Source: a virus
Virus record (IMG/VR): IMGVR_UViG_3300045284_000279
Span: 1-64,000 of that record
Direction: 5' to 3' (one strand)
Length of the DNA: 64,000 nt
Under the pieces are notes generated by a model that saw nothing but the letters and a program-made list of their open reading frames with translations, was not told where the DNA came from and did no database searches. The translations under genes and the position numbers were made by a program. Of this stretch, positions 22,921 to 30,089 are shown piece after piece (position 1 is the first letter of the stretch; the number at the start of each line of letters is the position of its first letter).

Positions 22921-23483
22921 CCGAGAAAGACTCGGATGGTTTCGTGCTCTGCCACCACGGCCGACCGATTCGCTGTCTTGAATGCGGAGCCGACTACGAA
23001 CGCGAGCTCGCCGACGCCGGGCAGAGGGTTGCGCAGCGAACGCGACGCGTGCCGCTCAGCTGCGCGGACATCGACGGGCAGACGTGGCACAAGGACGGCG
23101 AGGTCTGTACGGCCTGCGGCTTCGGGCAGTCCGTCGCGGAAGGCGTCCGCTGGCTGGTCGTGCGGAAGCGCGAGGCCGATACACCCGAGGTCTATCCGTT
23201 CGCGGACGAAGCGACAGCGAAGACCTTCTACGACCGCGCGCAACAGCAGTGGTCGGACTGCTACCTCACCCTCGTCGTGCGACACGGCATGCGGCCTGCG
23301 CGTCCGATCGTTCCTGACGACTTCGTGGCATTGGCCAACCTGAGCCTGCGCCTCTGCGAAGAGTCTGCGCAGCATCCTGCCGCCAGCGCGACGCGTGCTA
23401 CCTTGATGGCTGAGTCTGACCTCGTCGAACGACTCATGTCGGCCATCATCGATCGGACGAGACCCCAGGGGGAGACCAAGTGA
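22917..23483 (+). CDS. hypothetical zinc-binding protein, 188 aa
   Basis: The 188 residues contain LCHHGRPIRCLECGADYE near the start and WHKDGEVCTACGFGQS at about 57-72, two Cys/His sites. A mixed alpha/beta region (VRWLVVRKREADTPEVYPFA) and a helical end follow. It lies just before the terminase small-subunit candidate. Function unknown. Confidence 0.5.
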   Translation: MTEKDSDGFVLCHHGRPIRCLECGADYERELADAGQRVAQRTRRVPLSCADIDGQTWHKDGEVCTACGFGQSVAEGVRWLVVRKREADTPEVYPFADEATAKTFYDRAQQQWSDCYLTLVVRHGMRPARPIVPDDFVALANLSLRLCEESAQHPAASATRATLMAESDLVERLMSAIIDRTRPQGETK

Positions 23484-23484
23484 C

Positions 23485-24084
23485 ATGGCGACTCGTCGAA
23501 CTAATCTAAGGCAACCTAACCGACGGACGCGGTCAGTCGGGGGACCGCCCGCGCACAACCAGAGCGTCACCCTCGAGCGGAAACGACCGGAGATCCTCGC
23601 GCGTCAACGGAAGGCGTGGAAGCTGCACGCCGAAGACGGATTGACGTTCGCGCAGATCGGCGCGAAGCTCGGCGTCTCCGACTATACGGCGTACTACGAC
23701 ATGGTCGCGCACTCGAAGCGGCTGCAGGAGCTTGGCCTCGCGGAAGACGTCGAACTGCTGCGGGCGATCCACAAGTCGCGCGTCGAGAAGATCATCAGCC
23801 TGCACCTGCCGAAGGCCGGCGTCTCGAAGGAGTCGGCCCGAATCGTGCTCGATGCGCTGGAGCGCGAAGCGAAGCTGATGGGGTTGGACCTGAAGCGCGA
23901 CACCGGCTACTCGGTGGATGCGATCGAGCGGGTCATGCTGGCCATCACGCGCGTCTTCATCGACGCCGTCCAGGAAGGCGTGCCGGTAACCGAGAGCCGC
24001 AGGATGTTCGCGGCCGGCGTCCGCAGGCTCTCCGGCATCGACGTCGTCAACGCCATCGACGCGAAGGTCGAGAAGGTCGGCTGA
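23485..24084 (+). CDS. HTH protein, candidate terminase small subunit
   Basis: The 199-residue product has RQRKAWKLHAEDGLTFAQIG followed by AKLGVSDYTAYYDMV (about 35-70), a clear helix-turn-helix of the sigma-like type used by terminase small subunits. Long helices follow, including KESARIVLDALEREAKLMGLD. It lies 2.3 kb upstream of the large subunit gene with small genes between. In a packaging complex it would recognise the phage end site. A transcription regulator is the alternative. Confidence 0.6.
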   Translation: MATRRTNLRQPNRRTRSVGGPPAHNQSVTLERKRPEILARQRKAWKLHAEDGLTFAQIGAKLGVSDYTAYYDMVAHSKRLQELGLAEDVELLRAIHKSRVEKIISLHLPKAGVSKESARIVLDALEREAKLMGLDLKRDTGYSVDAIERVMLAITRVFIDAVQEGVPVTESRRMFAAGVRRLSGIDVVNAIDAKVEKVG

Positions 24085-24446
24085 TGCGGATCCGCGTCGG
24101 CGACGCGCTGTTCTCACCGTCCGGCATGAAGTTCCTCGTCGAAGCTGTCGACGCGGGAGACGTCACCTGCCGCTTTGCCGAGACGAAGAGCAAAAGCATC
24201 GCGTACTTCTCGCTGGACTACGTGAAGCAGGTCATGTCGCACAGGCCCGCGTTCAGTGTCGGCGACATCGTGCGTGCCAGAGTCAGAATCGGCGATAGTC
24301 TTTCAGGTACGCTCGGCAGGATCATCAGCGAGCTTGAGCACGTCGAACAGTCAGCTGAGGATGTTCCGCAGGAGCAGGAAGAAGTTGTGTCGCTGCTGCT
24401 ACCGCGGAAGCGACCCATCGCCGTTGAAGGAGTGAGACCTCGATGA
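24084..24446 (+). CDS. hypothetical protein, 120 aa
   Basis: ATG 24084 overlaps the HTH gene by one base. The 120 residues start MRIRVGDALFSPSGMKFLVE and include FSVGDIVRARVRIGDSLSGT, so two short beta-barrel-like segments. No family recognised. Confidence 0.5.
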   Translation: MRIRVGDALFSPSGMKFLVEAVDAGDVTCRFAETKSKSIAYFSLDYVKQVMSHRPAFSVGDIVRARVRIGDSLSGTLGRIISELEHVEQSAEDVPQEQEEVVSLLLPRKRPIAVEGVRPR

Positions 24447-24676
24447 CCAAGGCCGAGACGTTGAATGCGTTGACGCGAGGCGAAGGGTGCCTCGGTAAGA
24501 GTCAGGACGACGAGCCCGTCTTCGTGCTGACCGCGCGAGACCCTGCGGCGCCTGAGGCCGTGCGCAAGTGGGCCGAGCACGCGTGGCAGGCCGGCCACTC
24601 GGCGAAGAAGATCGACGAAGCCTTGTCCATCGCAACTGAGATGGAGCGGTGGCGCGACCGCAGGGTGAGCGTATGA
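24443..24676 (+). CDS. conserved phage protein, 77 aa
   Basis: The 77 residues carry EGCLGKSQDDEPVFVLTARD, then PAAPEAVRKWAEHAW, matching a common small phage family ('gCL.Ka..dEPvFvLrA.D..AP..V..W'). The function of the family is unknown to me. It overlaps both neighbours by four bases. Confidence 0.6.
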   Translation: MTKAETLNALTRGEGCLGKSQDDEPVFVLTARDPAAPEAVRKWAEHAWQAGHSAKKIDEALSIATEMERWRDRRVSV

Positions 24677-25308
24677 CCGAGCAGTGCGCGACGTGCTTCT
24701 ATTGGACGGCAATCTCCCAGAGCGACCGAGGCATCTGCTGTCGGTTCGGCCTTAGCATGTCTCGGCCACTCGATCCTGCGGCGCAGTTGGTCATCTACGT
24801 CACCGGCACCGGCCGCGCGCAGGTCATCACGCAGAGCACGTTCGGGTGTGTGCAGCACGTGAAGCCGAGCGTGCCTTCTTACGTGACCATCGAAGAGGCG
24901 GATGATTACTTGAAGAAGGCGCTCCAACGGAACGAGAGAGTGAACTACCATGTTCCTGCGATTCCTGTTGATGGTGCTGATCCTTGGCTTCGGCATTGGC
25001 GCGATCATCGCTTTGCTGTGGAGTCTGTCGAGCGTGTTCCAGTGAAGCGTCCACTGCTGGAAGTGCGCGTCCGCATGACTCCGATCGTGGAAAGCAATCC
25101 TGAGGTCGAACCGATTCTCGTGTGGAGGCACGACGGCGACGCAGGTCAGGTCTTCAAGCTCACCGTCTCGCCTCTTGACTATGCACGCGGCCTGCTAGTG
25201 CCATACGTCGACGGCGCGCAGGCTGAGCTCAAGTTCTTCGAGGGTGAATTGGCGAAAGTCGGGCTGACCGTTGGCACGCTCACTCGGAATATCTTCGAGA
25301 GCTGGTGA
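24673..25308 (+). CDS. zinc-type protein, frame open through a nested gene (211 aa if read whole)
   Basis: From ATG 24673 the frame stays open for 211 residues. Residues 1-92 look coding: CATCFYWTAISQSDRGICCR, a beta segment, then EEADDYLKKALQRNE. From about 24947 to 25041 the codon third positions in this frame become T-rich (GTT CCT ATT CCT GTT GAT GGT GCT GAT CCT), unlike the rest. At the same place another frame (24950-25045) encodes a clean membrane peptide with GC-rich third positions. The part after GTG 25042 looks coding again in this frame. This may be two genes that lost the stop between them, or a real fused protein with an embedded gene. Confidence 0.55.
   Translation: MTEQCATCFYWTAISQSDRGICCRFGLSMSRPLDPAAQLVIYVTGTGRAQVITQSTFGCVQHVKPSVPSYVTIEEADDYLKKALQRNERVNYHVPAIPVDGADPWLRHWRDHRFAVESVERVPVKRPLLEVRVRMTPIVESNPEVEPILVWRHDGDAGQVFKLTVSPLDYARGLLVPYVDGAQAELKFFEGELAKVGLTVGTLTRNIFESW
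24950..25045 (+). CDS. nested small membrane protein, 31 aa
   Basis: An ATG at 24950 opens a 31-residue frame (MFLRFLLMVLILGFGIGAII, then ALLWSLSSVFQ), a single membrane-spanning helix with one Arg at the start. Third codon positions are mostly G/C, as in true phage genes here. GAGAG lies about 9 nt upstream. The stop overlaps a GTG at 25042 as GTGA, the usual junction in this genome. It could be a holin-like or superinfection peptide; function unknown. Confidence 0.6.
   Translation: MFLRFLLMVLILGFGIGAIIALLWSLSSVFQ
25042..25308 (+). CDS. hypothetical protein, 88 aa (possible separate gene)
   Basis: GTG 25042 overlaps the nested membrane gene's stop as GTGA and shares its frame with the gene starting at 24673. 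Read from here it gives 88 residues (VKRPLLEVRVRMTPIVESNP, then VWRHDGDAGQVFKLTVSP), a beta-rich small domain. I favour a separate cistron because of the junction and codon pattern. Confidence 0.5.
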   Translation: MKRPLLEVRVRMTPIVESNPEVEPILVWRHDGDAGQVFKLTVSPLDYARGLLVPYVDGAQAELKFFEGELAKVGLTVGTLTRNIFESW

Positions 25309-25311
25309 CCC

Positions 25312-25632
25312 ATGCTGGCGAATCCTCCAGAGATCATCGAGGCCGCGTGGCGGACGTTTAATGCCCATCACTTTGCGACGAAGGCCAACATCTATGCCGA
25401 CCTCGATCCTGTCGTCGTGAAGGTGGCCATCTGTGCCGACTGCTTTACTGTTCTGGTGCTGGTAGCAGTAGACGCGTTGCCTGGGTGGTACTGTCATGCC
25501 TGCCGCAGGGTGTGCTCTTACCGCCAGGTCCGTTGGCGGTCTCGCTGGGAAGACTACCAACTGATTCAGCCAGTTGTTGTGCCGGCCTCGATCGGCGACA
25601 TCGTGAGTGCTTCTGTCGGCAGGCGTCTATGA
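25312..25632 (+). CDS. zinc-binding protein, 106 aa
   Basis: The 106-residue product has VAICADCFTVLVLVAVDALP, then WYCHACRRVCSY, two CxxC pairs 20 residues apart as in a zinc ribbon, followed by a beta-rich end. It overlaps the next gene by ATGA. No specific family. Confidence 0.5.
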   Translation: MLANPPEIIEAAWRTFNAHHFATKANIYADLDPVVVKVAICADCFTVLVLVAVDALPGWYCHACRRVCSYRQVRWRSRWEDYQLIQPVVVPASIGDIVSASVGRRL

Positions 25633-25862
25633 CGGCCGAAGAACTGCCGGACCTCAAGCACCGTGCGATCTCTCAGCTCGAGCTCGACGACATCAAGTGC
25701 GAAGCGCACGGTGCCAGCTGCGACTGTCGCTTTGCGAACCTGTCCTCGGCGTGTTGTAATTCCAGTGCGATGCTCATCGCGTACGAGTACAAGACCGGCG
25801 TGCTGGTCTTCAGGTGCGCGAAGTGCCAGTCGTTCGTCGTTGCTGTCAAGGTCGCTGACTGA
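25629..25862 (+). CDS. zinc-binding protein, 77 aa
   Basis: Start ATG 25629. The 77 residues contain CEAHGASCDCRF, SSACCN and FRCAKCQSFVV, giving several possible zinc ligands. Function unknown. Confidence 0.5.
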   Translation: MTAEELPDLKHRAISQLELDDIKCEAHGASCDCRFANLSSACCNSSAMLIAYEYKTGVLVFRCAKCQSFVVAVKVAD

Positions 25863-25882
25863 AAGTAGCAGGAGGAGCAGAG

Positions 25883-26152
25883 ATGAAGCTCGACGGAAAG
25901 TTCTACGGCGAGATACGCAAGGCGAAGGACGACAGCCTCGTCGGTGAAGACGAGTACGTCGTCTTCCTCGCGAAGGACGATGCCTTCGCACAAGTCCTGC
26001 CGATCTACCGCCTCGCCTGCCTCGGCCTCGGGTGTGACGCCGCGCAGCTGGCCTCGCTTGACAGGATGATCGCGCGCGTCAACGAATGGCGTGAGTGGCA
26101 TCCCGATCGCTGCAAGAAACCAGACGCGAACGGGGAGAAGCTCCTTGCCTGA
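25883..26152 (+). CDS. conserved phage protein, 89 aa
   Basis: AGGAGGAG precedes ATG 25883. The 89 residues KFYGEIRKAKDDSLVGEDEY, then VVFLAKDDAFAQVLPIY, LGCDAAQLASLDRMIARVNEW and PDANGEKLL match a frequent phage family ('KFyGEIRKa.D...v.eDeyvvFLAkDnaFa..LP.Y'). No function is known to me. Its end overlaps the next, TTG-started gene. Confidence 0.65.
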   Translation: MKLDGKFYGEIRKAKDDSLVGEDEYVVFLAKDDAFAQVLPIYRLACLGLGCDAAQLASLDRMIARVNEWREWHPDRCKKPDANGEKLLA

Positions 26153-26336
26153 GACGACGGTTGAGGTCACATACCTCCACGTGCCGTGCCTGCGGCCGCT
26201 GCGGATGGTGTCTCGCGTCGTCATAAGCGAACCCATGGACGAGAGCTGGCCGCAGAATTTCAAGGCCTCGATGCCGTGGTGCGATTCCTGCCGCCGCTTT
26301 GCGACGGTGCCTGAAGTCAAGGAACGCCTCAAGTAG
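26145..26336 (+). CDS. small protein with CxxC, 63 aa
   Basis: TTG start at 26145 overlaps the previous gene by 8 bases, with GGGGAG about 8 nt upstream. The 63 residues contain LHVPCLRPLRMVSRVV and WCDSCRRFATVPEVKERLK, so a distal C plus CxxC. It lies one base before the terminase gene. No function assigned. Confidence 0.5.
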   Translation: MPETTVEVTYLHVPCLRPLRMVSRVVISEPMDESWPQNFKASMPWCDSCRRFATVPEVKERLK

Positions 26337-26337
26337 C

Positions 26338-27924
26338 ATGCCTAGGCGTCCTGCGGCGGCGGCCGATCCGATGCGGCGCTTCCTCGCGGCGATGGCAGAC
26401 GAGGTCGACGGCTCCGTGCCGCTCGAAGACGGTCCACCGATCTGGGAACCGCTGCCGCCGCAACCGAAGCGCGGCATCTTCCATCCAGACGGCTCAGGCC
26501 GCATCGTCTCGCCGCAGGAAGCGGCGTACGACTCACTCGCTGACGAGCTGTTCTTCGGCGGAGCAGGCGGTGGCGGGAAGACGGACCTGCTGCTCGGCCT
26601 CTCGCTGACGAAGCATCGTCGATCGATCATCTTCCGTCGAGAGTTTGCGCAGTTCCGCGGCGCAGAGGGCATGATCGAGCGCTCGCGTCAGATCATCGGC
26701 CTGCGCGGAAGGCTGGCCGAAGGGAAGGTCTGGCGAGACCTGCCTGGAGCCCGCGCCTTGGAATTCGGCGGCGTCGAGCACGACCACGACAAGGACAAGT
26801 ACAAGGGCCGACCGCACGACCTGAAAGGCTTCGACGAACTACCGGAATTCACCGAGGGCGTCTATCGGTTCCTGATCGCGTGGCTGCGCACGTCGGTGAT
26901 AGGACAGCGCACGCGCGTCGTCGGCACTGGGAATCCACCGACGACGATCGAAGGTCAGTGGGTGATCAAGTATTGGGGTCCGTGGTTGGACCCTGCGCAC
27001 CCGAAGCCTGCGAAGGCCGGCGAGCTTCGCTGGTATGCGGCCATCAACGGCAAGGACGTCGAGCTCGAGTCGGGCGATCCGTTTACGATCGAGGAAGAGG
27101 GGAAGCCTCGCGTCGTGCGACCGCGTTCTCGCACGTTCATTCCTGCTGCCGTCGAAGACAACCCCTATTACGTTCGCACTGGATACATGGACGTACTCGA
27201 CAGCCTGCCTGAGCCGCTGCGCTCTCAGATGCGCTTCGGGAACTTCCAAGCCTCGTCGCCTGACGATCAGTGGCAGGTCATTCCGACTGCGTGGGTGTTG
27301 CGGGCGCAGGAACGCTGGCGCGAGGACGGGCGCGGAAAGACCTTGACCGGCGTCGGTGTTGACCCGAGTCGCGGCGGCAAGGCGGAATTCGCCATCGGGC
27401 TCTGCTACGATGCGTGGGTGGATCTGAAGGTCCATCAGGCAACCGAAGCTCCGGATGGCTTCGCAGGCGCGAACCTCGTCTTCTCGGCCGTACAGGCCGC
27501 GGGCGGAGACTTGACGACGCCGGTCCAGATCGACATCATAGGAACCGCAGGGTCATCGGTCTACGATCAGGCGCGGGCCCTGAAGCTGTCCGTGGTCGAC
27601 ATGAACGGCTCAGAACGCAGCGAAGCGCGAGACCGCAGTGGGAAGCTCGGCTTCTTCAACCAGCGCTCTGAATGGCACTGGCGGCTCCGAGAGATCCTCG
27701 ACCCGAAGTCCGGGCAGGACATCGCGCTGCCGCCGGACCCTCAGCTGCGGAGCGACCTCGTGGCGCCACGGTGGAAGCCGACCCCGCGCGGCATCCAGGT
27801 TGAATCGAAGGACGACATCGTGGCGCGCCTCGGGCGATCTCCAGATCGTGGTGAGGCGGTGATCTACGCCGTCGTGCGGAAGCACGGCAAGGCCTCGTCG
27901 GTGTTGACCAGTCTGACGTGGTGA
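26338..27924 (+). CDS. terL: terminase large subunit (packaging ATPase/nuclease)
   Basis: The 528-residue product packages phage DNA into proheads. The ATPase has the glycine-rich P-loop FFGGAGGGGKT (72-82) and Walker B with catalytic acid LKGFDELPEF (162-171). The C-terminal RNase H-like nuclease has VGVDPSRGGKAEFAIG (first Asp), VQIDIIGTAGSSVYDQA (second Asp region) and GEAVIYAV near the end. ATG 26338 follows the previous stop by one base. Portal, MuF, protease and capsid genes follow, the expected order. Confidence 0.93.
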   Translation: MPRRPAAAADPMRRFLAAMADEVDGSVPLEDGPPIWEPLPPQPKRGIFHPDGSGRIVSPQEAAYDSLADELFFGGAGGGGKTDLLLGLSLTKHRRSIIFRREFAQFRGAEGMIERSRQIIGLRGRLAEGKVWRDLPGARALEFGGVEHDHDKDKYKGRPHDLKGFDELPEFTEGVYRFLIAWLRTSVIGQRTRVVGTGNPPTTIEGQWVIKYWGPWLDPAHPKPAKAGELRWYAAINGKDVELESGDPFTIEEEGKPRVVRPRSRTFIPAAVEDNPYYVRTGYMDVLDSLPEPLRSQMRFGNFQASSPDDQWQVIPTAWVLRAQERWREDGRGKTLTGVGVDPSRGGKAEFAIGLCYDAWVDLKVHQATEAPDGFAGANLVFSAVQAAGGDLTTPVQIDIIGTAGSSVYDQARALKLSVVDMNGSERSEARDRSGKLGFFNQRSEWHWRLREILDPKSGQDIALPPDPQLRSDLVAPRWKPTPRGIQVESKDDIVARLGRSPDRGEAVIYAVVRKHGKASSVLTSLTW

Positions 27925-27931
27925 GGTTGTA

Positions 27932-28045
27932 ATGCGTACGTTCCTGTGGATGGTGTTTGCGGCGGCGGTCGTCTTCGCGTTCATTGCGTGGTTGCGATCA
28001 GGTGTGTTTTCGTTGCCTCGACGAAGGCGCGCTCGTCAAGCTTGA
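27932..28045 (+). CDS. small membrane protein, 37 aa
   Basis: ATG 27932, 7 nt after the terminase stop, with GAGGTTG upstream. The 37 residues form one hydrophobic helix (MRTFLWMVFAAAVVFAFIAW) and an arginine-rich end (PRRRRARQA). It resembles small anchored peptides of unknown role in phages. Confidence 0.55.
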   Translation: MRTFLWMVFAAAVVFAFIAWLRSGVFSLPRRRRARQA

Positions 28046-28139
28046 AGGGAAGCTCTGCCCATTTCACGGCATCAACATCCACCAGACGCTGGAAGCAAAG
28101 CAGGCTCCACGACGCGAGACGAGAGGCTTCAATCGATGA
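28002..28139 (+). CDS. zinc-finger small protein, 45 aa
   Basis: From GTG 28002 (a TTG at 27957 is also in frame), this encodes CFRCLDEGALVKLEGKLCPF followed by HG, a C-x2-C-x13-C-x2-H zinc finger, and a basic tail. It overlaps the membrane peptide gene by 44 nt and ends in ATGA overlap with the ATP-grasp gene. The motif supports the frame; the start is uncertain. Confidence 0.5.
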   Translation: MCFRCLDEGALVKLEGKLCPFHGINIHQTLEAKQAPRRETRGFNR

Positions 28140-28870
28140 ACAGCATGAGCATCGAGAGTAAGACGCGCCTGAGCTTTTGGTTCCCGCTCATCAAGGCTGC
28201 AGGCCTGCCTGTTCCCAAGACGCAGATCGTTGGGATCTCGCCTGACGAAGACCGCAGTATGGTGCTTCTGCTTGACGGCAACCTTCCGCCATGTTGGGAA
28301 GATCTGATCAATCGCATAGAGGTCTCAGCTGAAGCCTTCGGGTATCCGTTCTTCCTGCGGACTGACTTCACCAGCAACAAGCACGATTGGGATGATTCGT
28401 GCTGCGTGAGGAATCCTGCGAAGCTCTCACATCACGTGGAAAACCTTATAGCATTCAGCGAAATGGCTGATATGTTCGGTGGCGTTCCTGTAGGCGCCTT
28501 CGTCCTGCGCGAGATGCTGCCGACGGTGCCAGCGTTCTACGCCTTCAATGGCATGCCCATCGTGCGTGAATTCCGCGTCTTCGTGCGTGACGGTCTCGTC
28601 GAACACATACAGCCGTACTGGCCGCCTGAGGCCATCGAGCGCAGTATCATCGAACCGAGCCTCAAGTCATGGCGCACGGCACTCCAGATGATGTCGGTGC
28701 TCGACGACGAGACCAAGCAGGTCTTGACTCGCCTCGCGCTGCAAGCGAATGCGGCCGTACCTGGGTATTGGTCGGTAGACTTCCTCGACGTCTCTGGATG
28801 TTGGGTGCTTACCGACATGGCCGAAGGCGACCTGTCGTTCAAGTGTAACCCTCAAGCAGCAGGAGTATGA
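28136..28870 (+). CDS. ATP-grasp-like (D123-like) protein
   Basis: The 244-residue protein has an ATP-grasp arrangement. PFFLRTDFTSNKHDWDDSC (about 71-89) supplies the first Arg and Lys, AFVLREMLP the hinge, MPIVREFRVFVRDG an R-E-x-R segment, and YWSVDFLDV...WVLTDMAEGD (about 213-234) the metal-binding acids. This matches phage ATP-grasp proteins related to the D123 family, which ligate or phosphorylate unknown substrates. It sits between the large terminase and the portal genes, an unusual place for an enzyme. Substrate unknown. Confidence 0.7.
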   Translation: MNSMSIESKTRLSFWFPLIKAAGLPVPKTQIVGISPDEDRSMVLLLDGNLPPCWEDLINRIEVSAEAFGYPFFLRTDFTSNKHDWDDSCCVRNPAKLSHHVENLIAFSEMADMFGGVPVGAFVLREMLPTVPAFYAFNGMPIVREFRVFVRDGLVEHIQPYWPPEAIERSIIEPSLKSWRTALQMMSVLDDETKQVLTRLALQANAAVPGYWSVDFLDVSGCWVLTDMAEGDLSFKCNPQAAGV

Positions 28871-28872
28871 CG

Positions 28873-29073
28873 ATGGACACCACTACGCGTGGCACGATCT
28901 CGGCTGAGTATGACTACGAGAAAGAAGCCAAGGAGCACCTCGAAGCAGCCAAGATCTCAGCGAAGGGTAACGAGGTCGGATGGGTGATCGCAAAGTCTGC
29001 GGCAGCCATCGTTGCGTCGCTGAGCGACATCGCGTCCGAGTTGCGTAAGATGCGCCGTAGTAAAGTCGATTGA
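28873..29073 (+). CDS. hypothetical helical protein, 66 aa
   Basis: ATG 28873 is preferred over ATG 28867 because AGGAG at 28861-28865 is correctly spaced for it. The 66 residues are helical and charged (YDYEKEAKEHLEAAKISAKG), with a second helix (SDIASELRKMRRSKVD). No family recognised. Confidence 0.5.
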   Translation: MDTTTRGTISAEYDYEKEAKEHLEAAKISAKGNEVGWVIAKSAAAIVASLSDIASELRKMRRSKVD

Positions 29074-29082
29074 GCCCTTGCC

Positions 29083-29283
29083 GTGCTCCGCACCCATTCT
29101 GAAAACGATCCGGTCGTGCTCATCGAGAAACGCAGGGGGAATCGTCACGAGGTGACGGCCCGCTTCGGGAAGAACTACCGCGCGAGCGTGACGCGCTTCT
29201 CTCGACGTGAGGCCGTCATTTCGCTTGAGCAGCGCGTCATTGACGACGTGCGTCGCTTGTTCCGAGAGGAAGTTCTGCGGTGA
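29083..29283 (+). CDS. hypothetical basic protein, 66 aa
   Basis: GTG start at 29083. The 66 residues are strongly basic (IEKRRGNRHEVTARFGKNYR, ASVTRFSRREAVISLE) with a beta then helix pattern. No domain recognised. Overlaps the next GTG-started gene. Confidence 0.5.
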   Translation: MLRTHSENDPVVLIEKRRGNRHEVTARFGKNYRASVTRFSRREAVISLEQRVIDDVRRLFREEVLR

Positions 29284-29792
29284 TCCGCAGGCCTCTGGCG
29301 CCCAGCGGAGTTGTCCCAGTCGAGGTCAAGCCTCGACCTGCGCCTGCTGTTAGGCCGAAGCCTCTAGCACCCATACCAGCGCTGCGAGCGCGTGTTCGCG
29401 CTGAAGTCGGAAGTGCTAGCGAAGCCTTCGGTCAAGTGACGGCGGCGGTCGTCGATGCAACGTCGATGACGAATCAGTTCTCGTCGGCTGTTGCTGGCCT
29501 TCGCAGAGTCGTCGCGCAGAGCTTTCGCTGTGATCTGTGCGACGACGACGGCATCATCTCGCGGATCGACGTCGGCTTGTCGAGCGACAAGTCGGTCTTC
29601 ACGGCGAAGGTGTCAGTCGTCCAGTTTGCGGACAAGCAGCGCTGGCCGAACATGGCTCACGTCTATGCCTCACCCGATCACGTGTTGCATTGTCCGATCG
29701 TGCTGCCGTCAGCTGATACGTCAGGCATGACGACCATCACGATTCCGATTCCGATGTCCATGCGCTTCAGCGTTCAAGGGCCAGGAATTTGA
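29280..29792 (+). CDS. hypothetical protein, 170 aa
   Basis: GTG start 29280. Residues 1-45 are proline-rich, 46-75 helical. The rest is beta-rich with CDLCDDDGIISRIDVGLSSD and a last hydrophobic stretch (TTITIPIPMSMRFSVQG). A CxxC may bind metal. No known family. Confidence 0.5.
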   Translation: MIRRPLAPSGVVPVEVKPRPAPAVRPKPLAPIPALRARVRAEVGSASEAFGQVTAAVVDATSMTNQFSSAVAGLRRVVAQSFRCDLCDDDGIISRIDVGLSSDKSVFTAKVSVVQFADKQRWPNMAHVYASPDHVLHCPIVLPSADTSGMTTITIPIPMSMRFSVQGPGI

Positions 29793-30001
29793 CTGCGCAC
29801 AAGAAGTCGATGAAGTTGGTCCTGCCGAACCCAGAGCGCTGCCGGGTATGCAAGAAGAAGGCACGCGTGGTCAGCACGAAGATGCGCGCCAGAGGCGTCA
29901 GGCGTCGAACCCACCTGTGCTCCTGCGGCCGTTCGTGGCCGAGCTACGAATCCATCCTTGACCCTCGCAATATCCGCATTCGCACCGATACCGAAAGCTG
30001 A
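29789..30001 (+). CDS. zinc-ribbon protein, 70 aa
   Basis: TTG at 29789 overlaps the previous stop. An ATG seven codons further in is the alternative. The protein is basic and has CRVCKKKARVVS...HLCSCGRSW, a CxxC-x19-CxC ribbon as in phage zinc proteins. It ends before the 88-base gap upstream of the portal. Confidence 0.55.
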   Translation: MTAHKKSMKLVLPNPERCRVCKKKARVVSTKMRARGVRRRTHLCSCGRSWPSYESILDPRNIRIRTDTES

Positions 30002-30028
30002 GTAGCATCGGCATACTCGACCTTCGGT

Positions 30029-30050
30029 TTTGGTTCATTAGTGAGCCAAA
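30029..30050. promoter_or_regulatory. 9-bp inverted repeat upstream of portal gene
   Basis: TTTGGTTCA and TGAGCCAAA surround a TTAG loop, pairing over 9 bp with one G-T wobble. It lies in the only sizeable gap (30002-30089) of the packaging-head region. No T-run follows, so it suits an operator or RNA hairpin better than an intrinsic terminator. A TAGTAT at 30076-30081 could be a -10 element, but it would leave almost no leader before GTG 30090. Confidence 0.4.
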
Positions 30051-30089
30051 GCGCACGATTCAGGCACCTGACTGCTAGTATGCTCGCCG

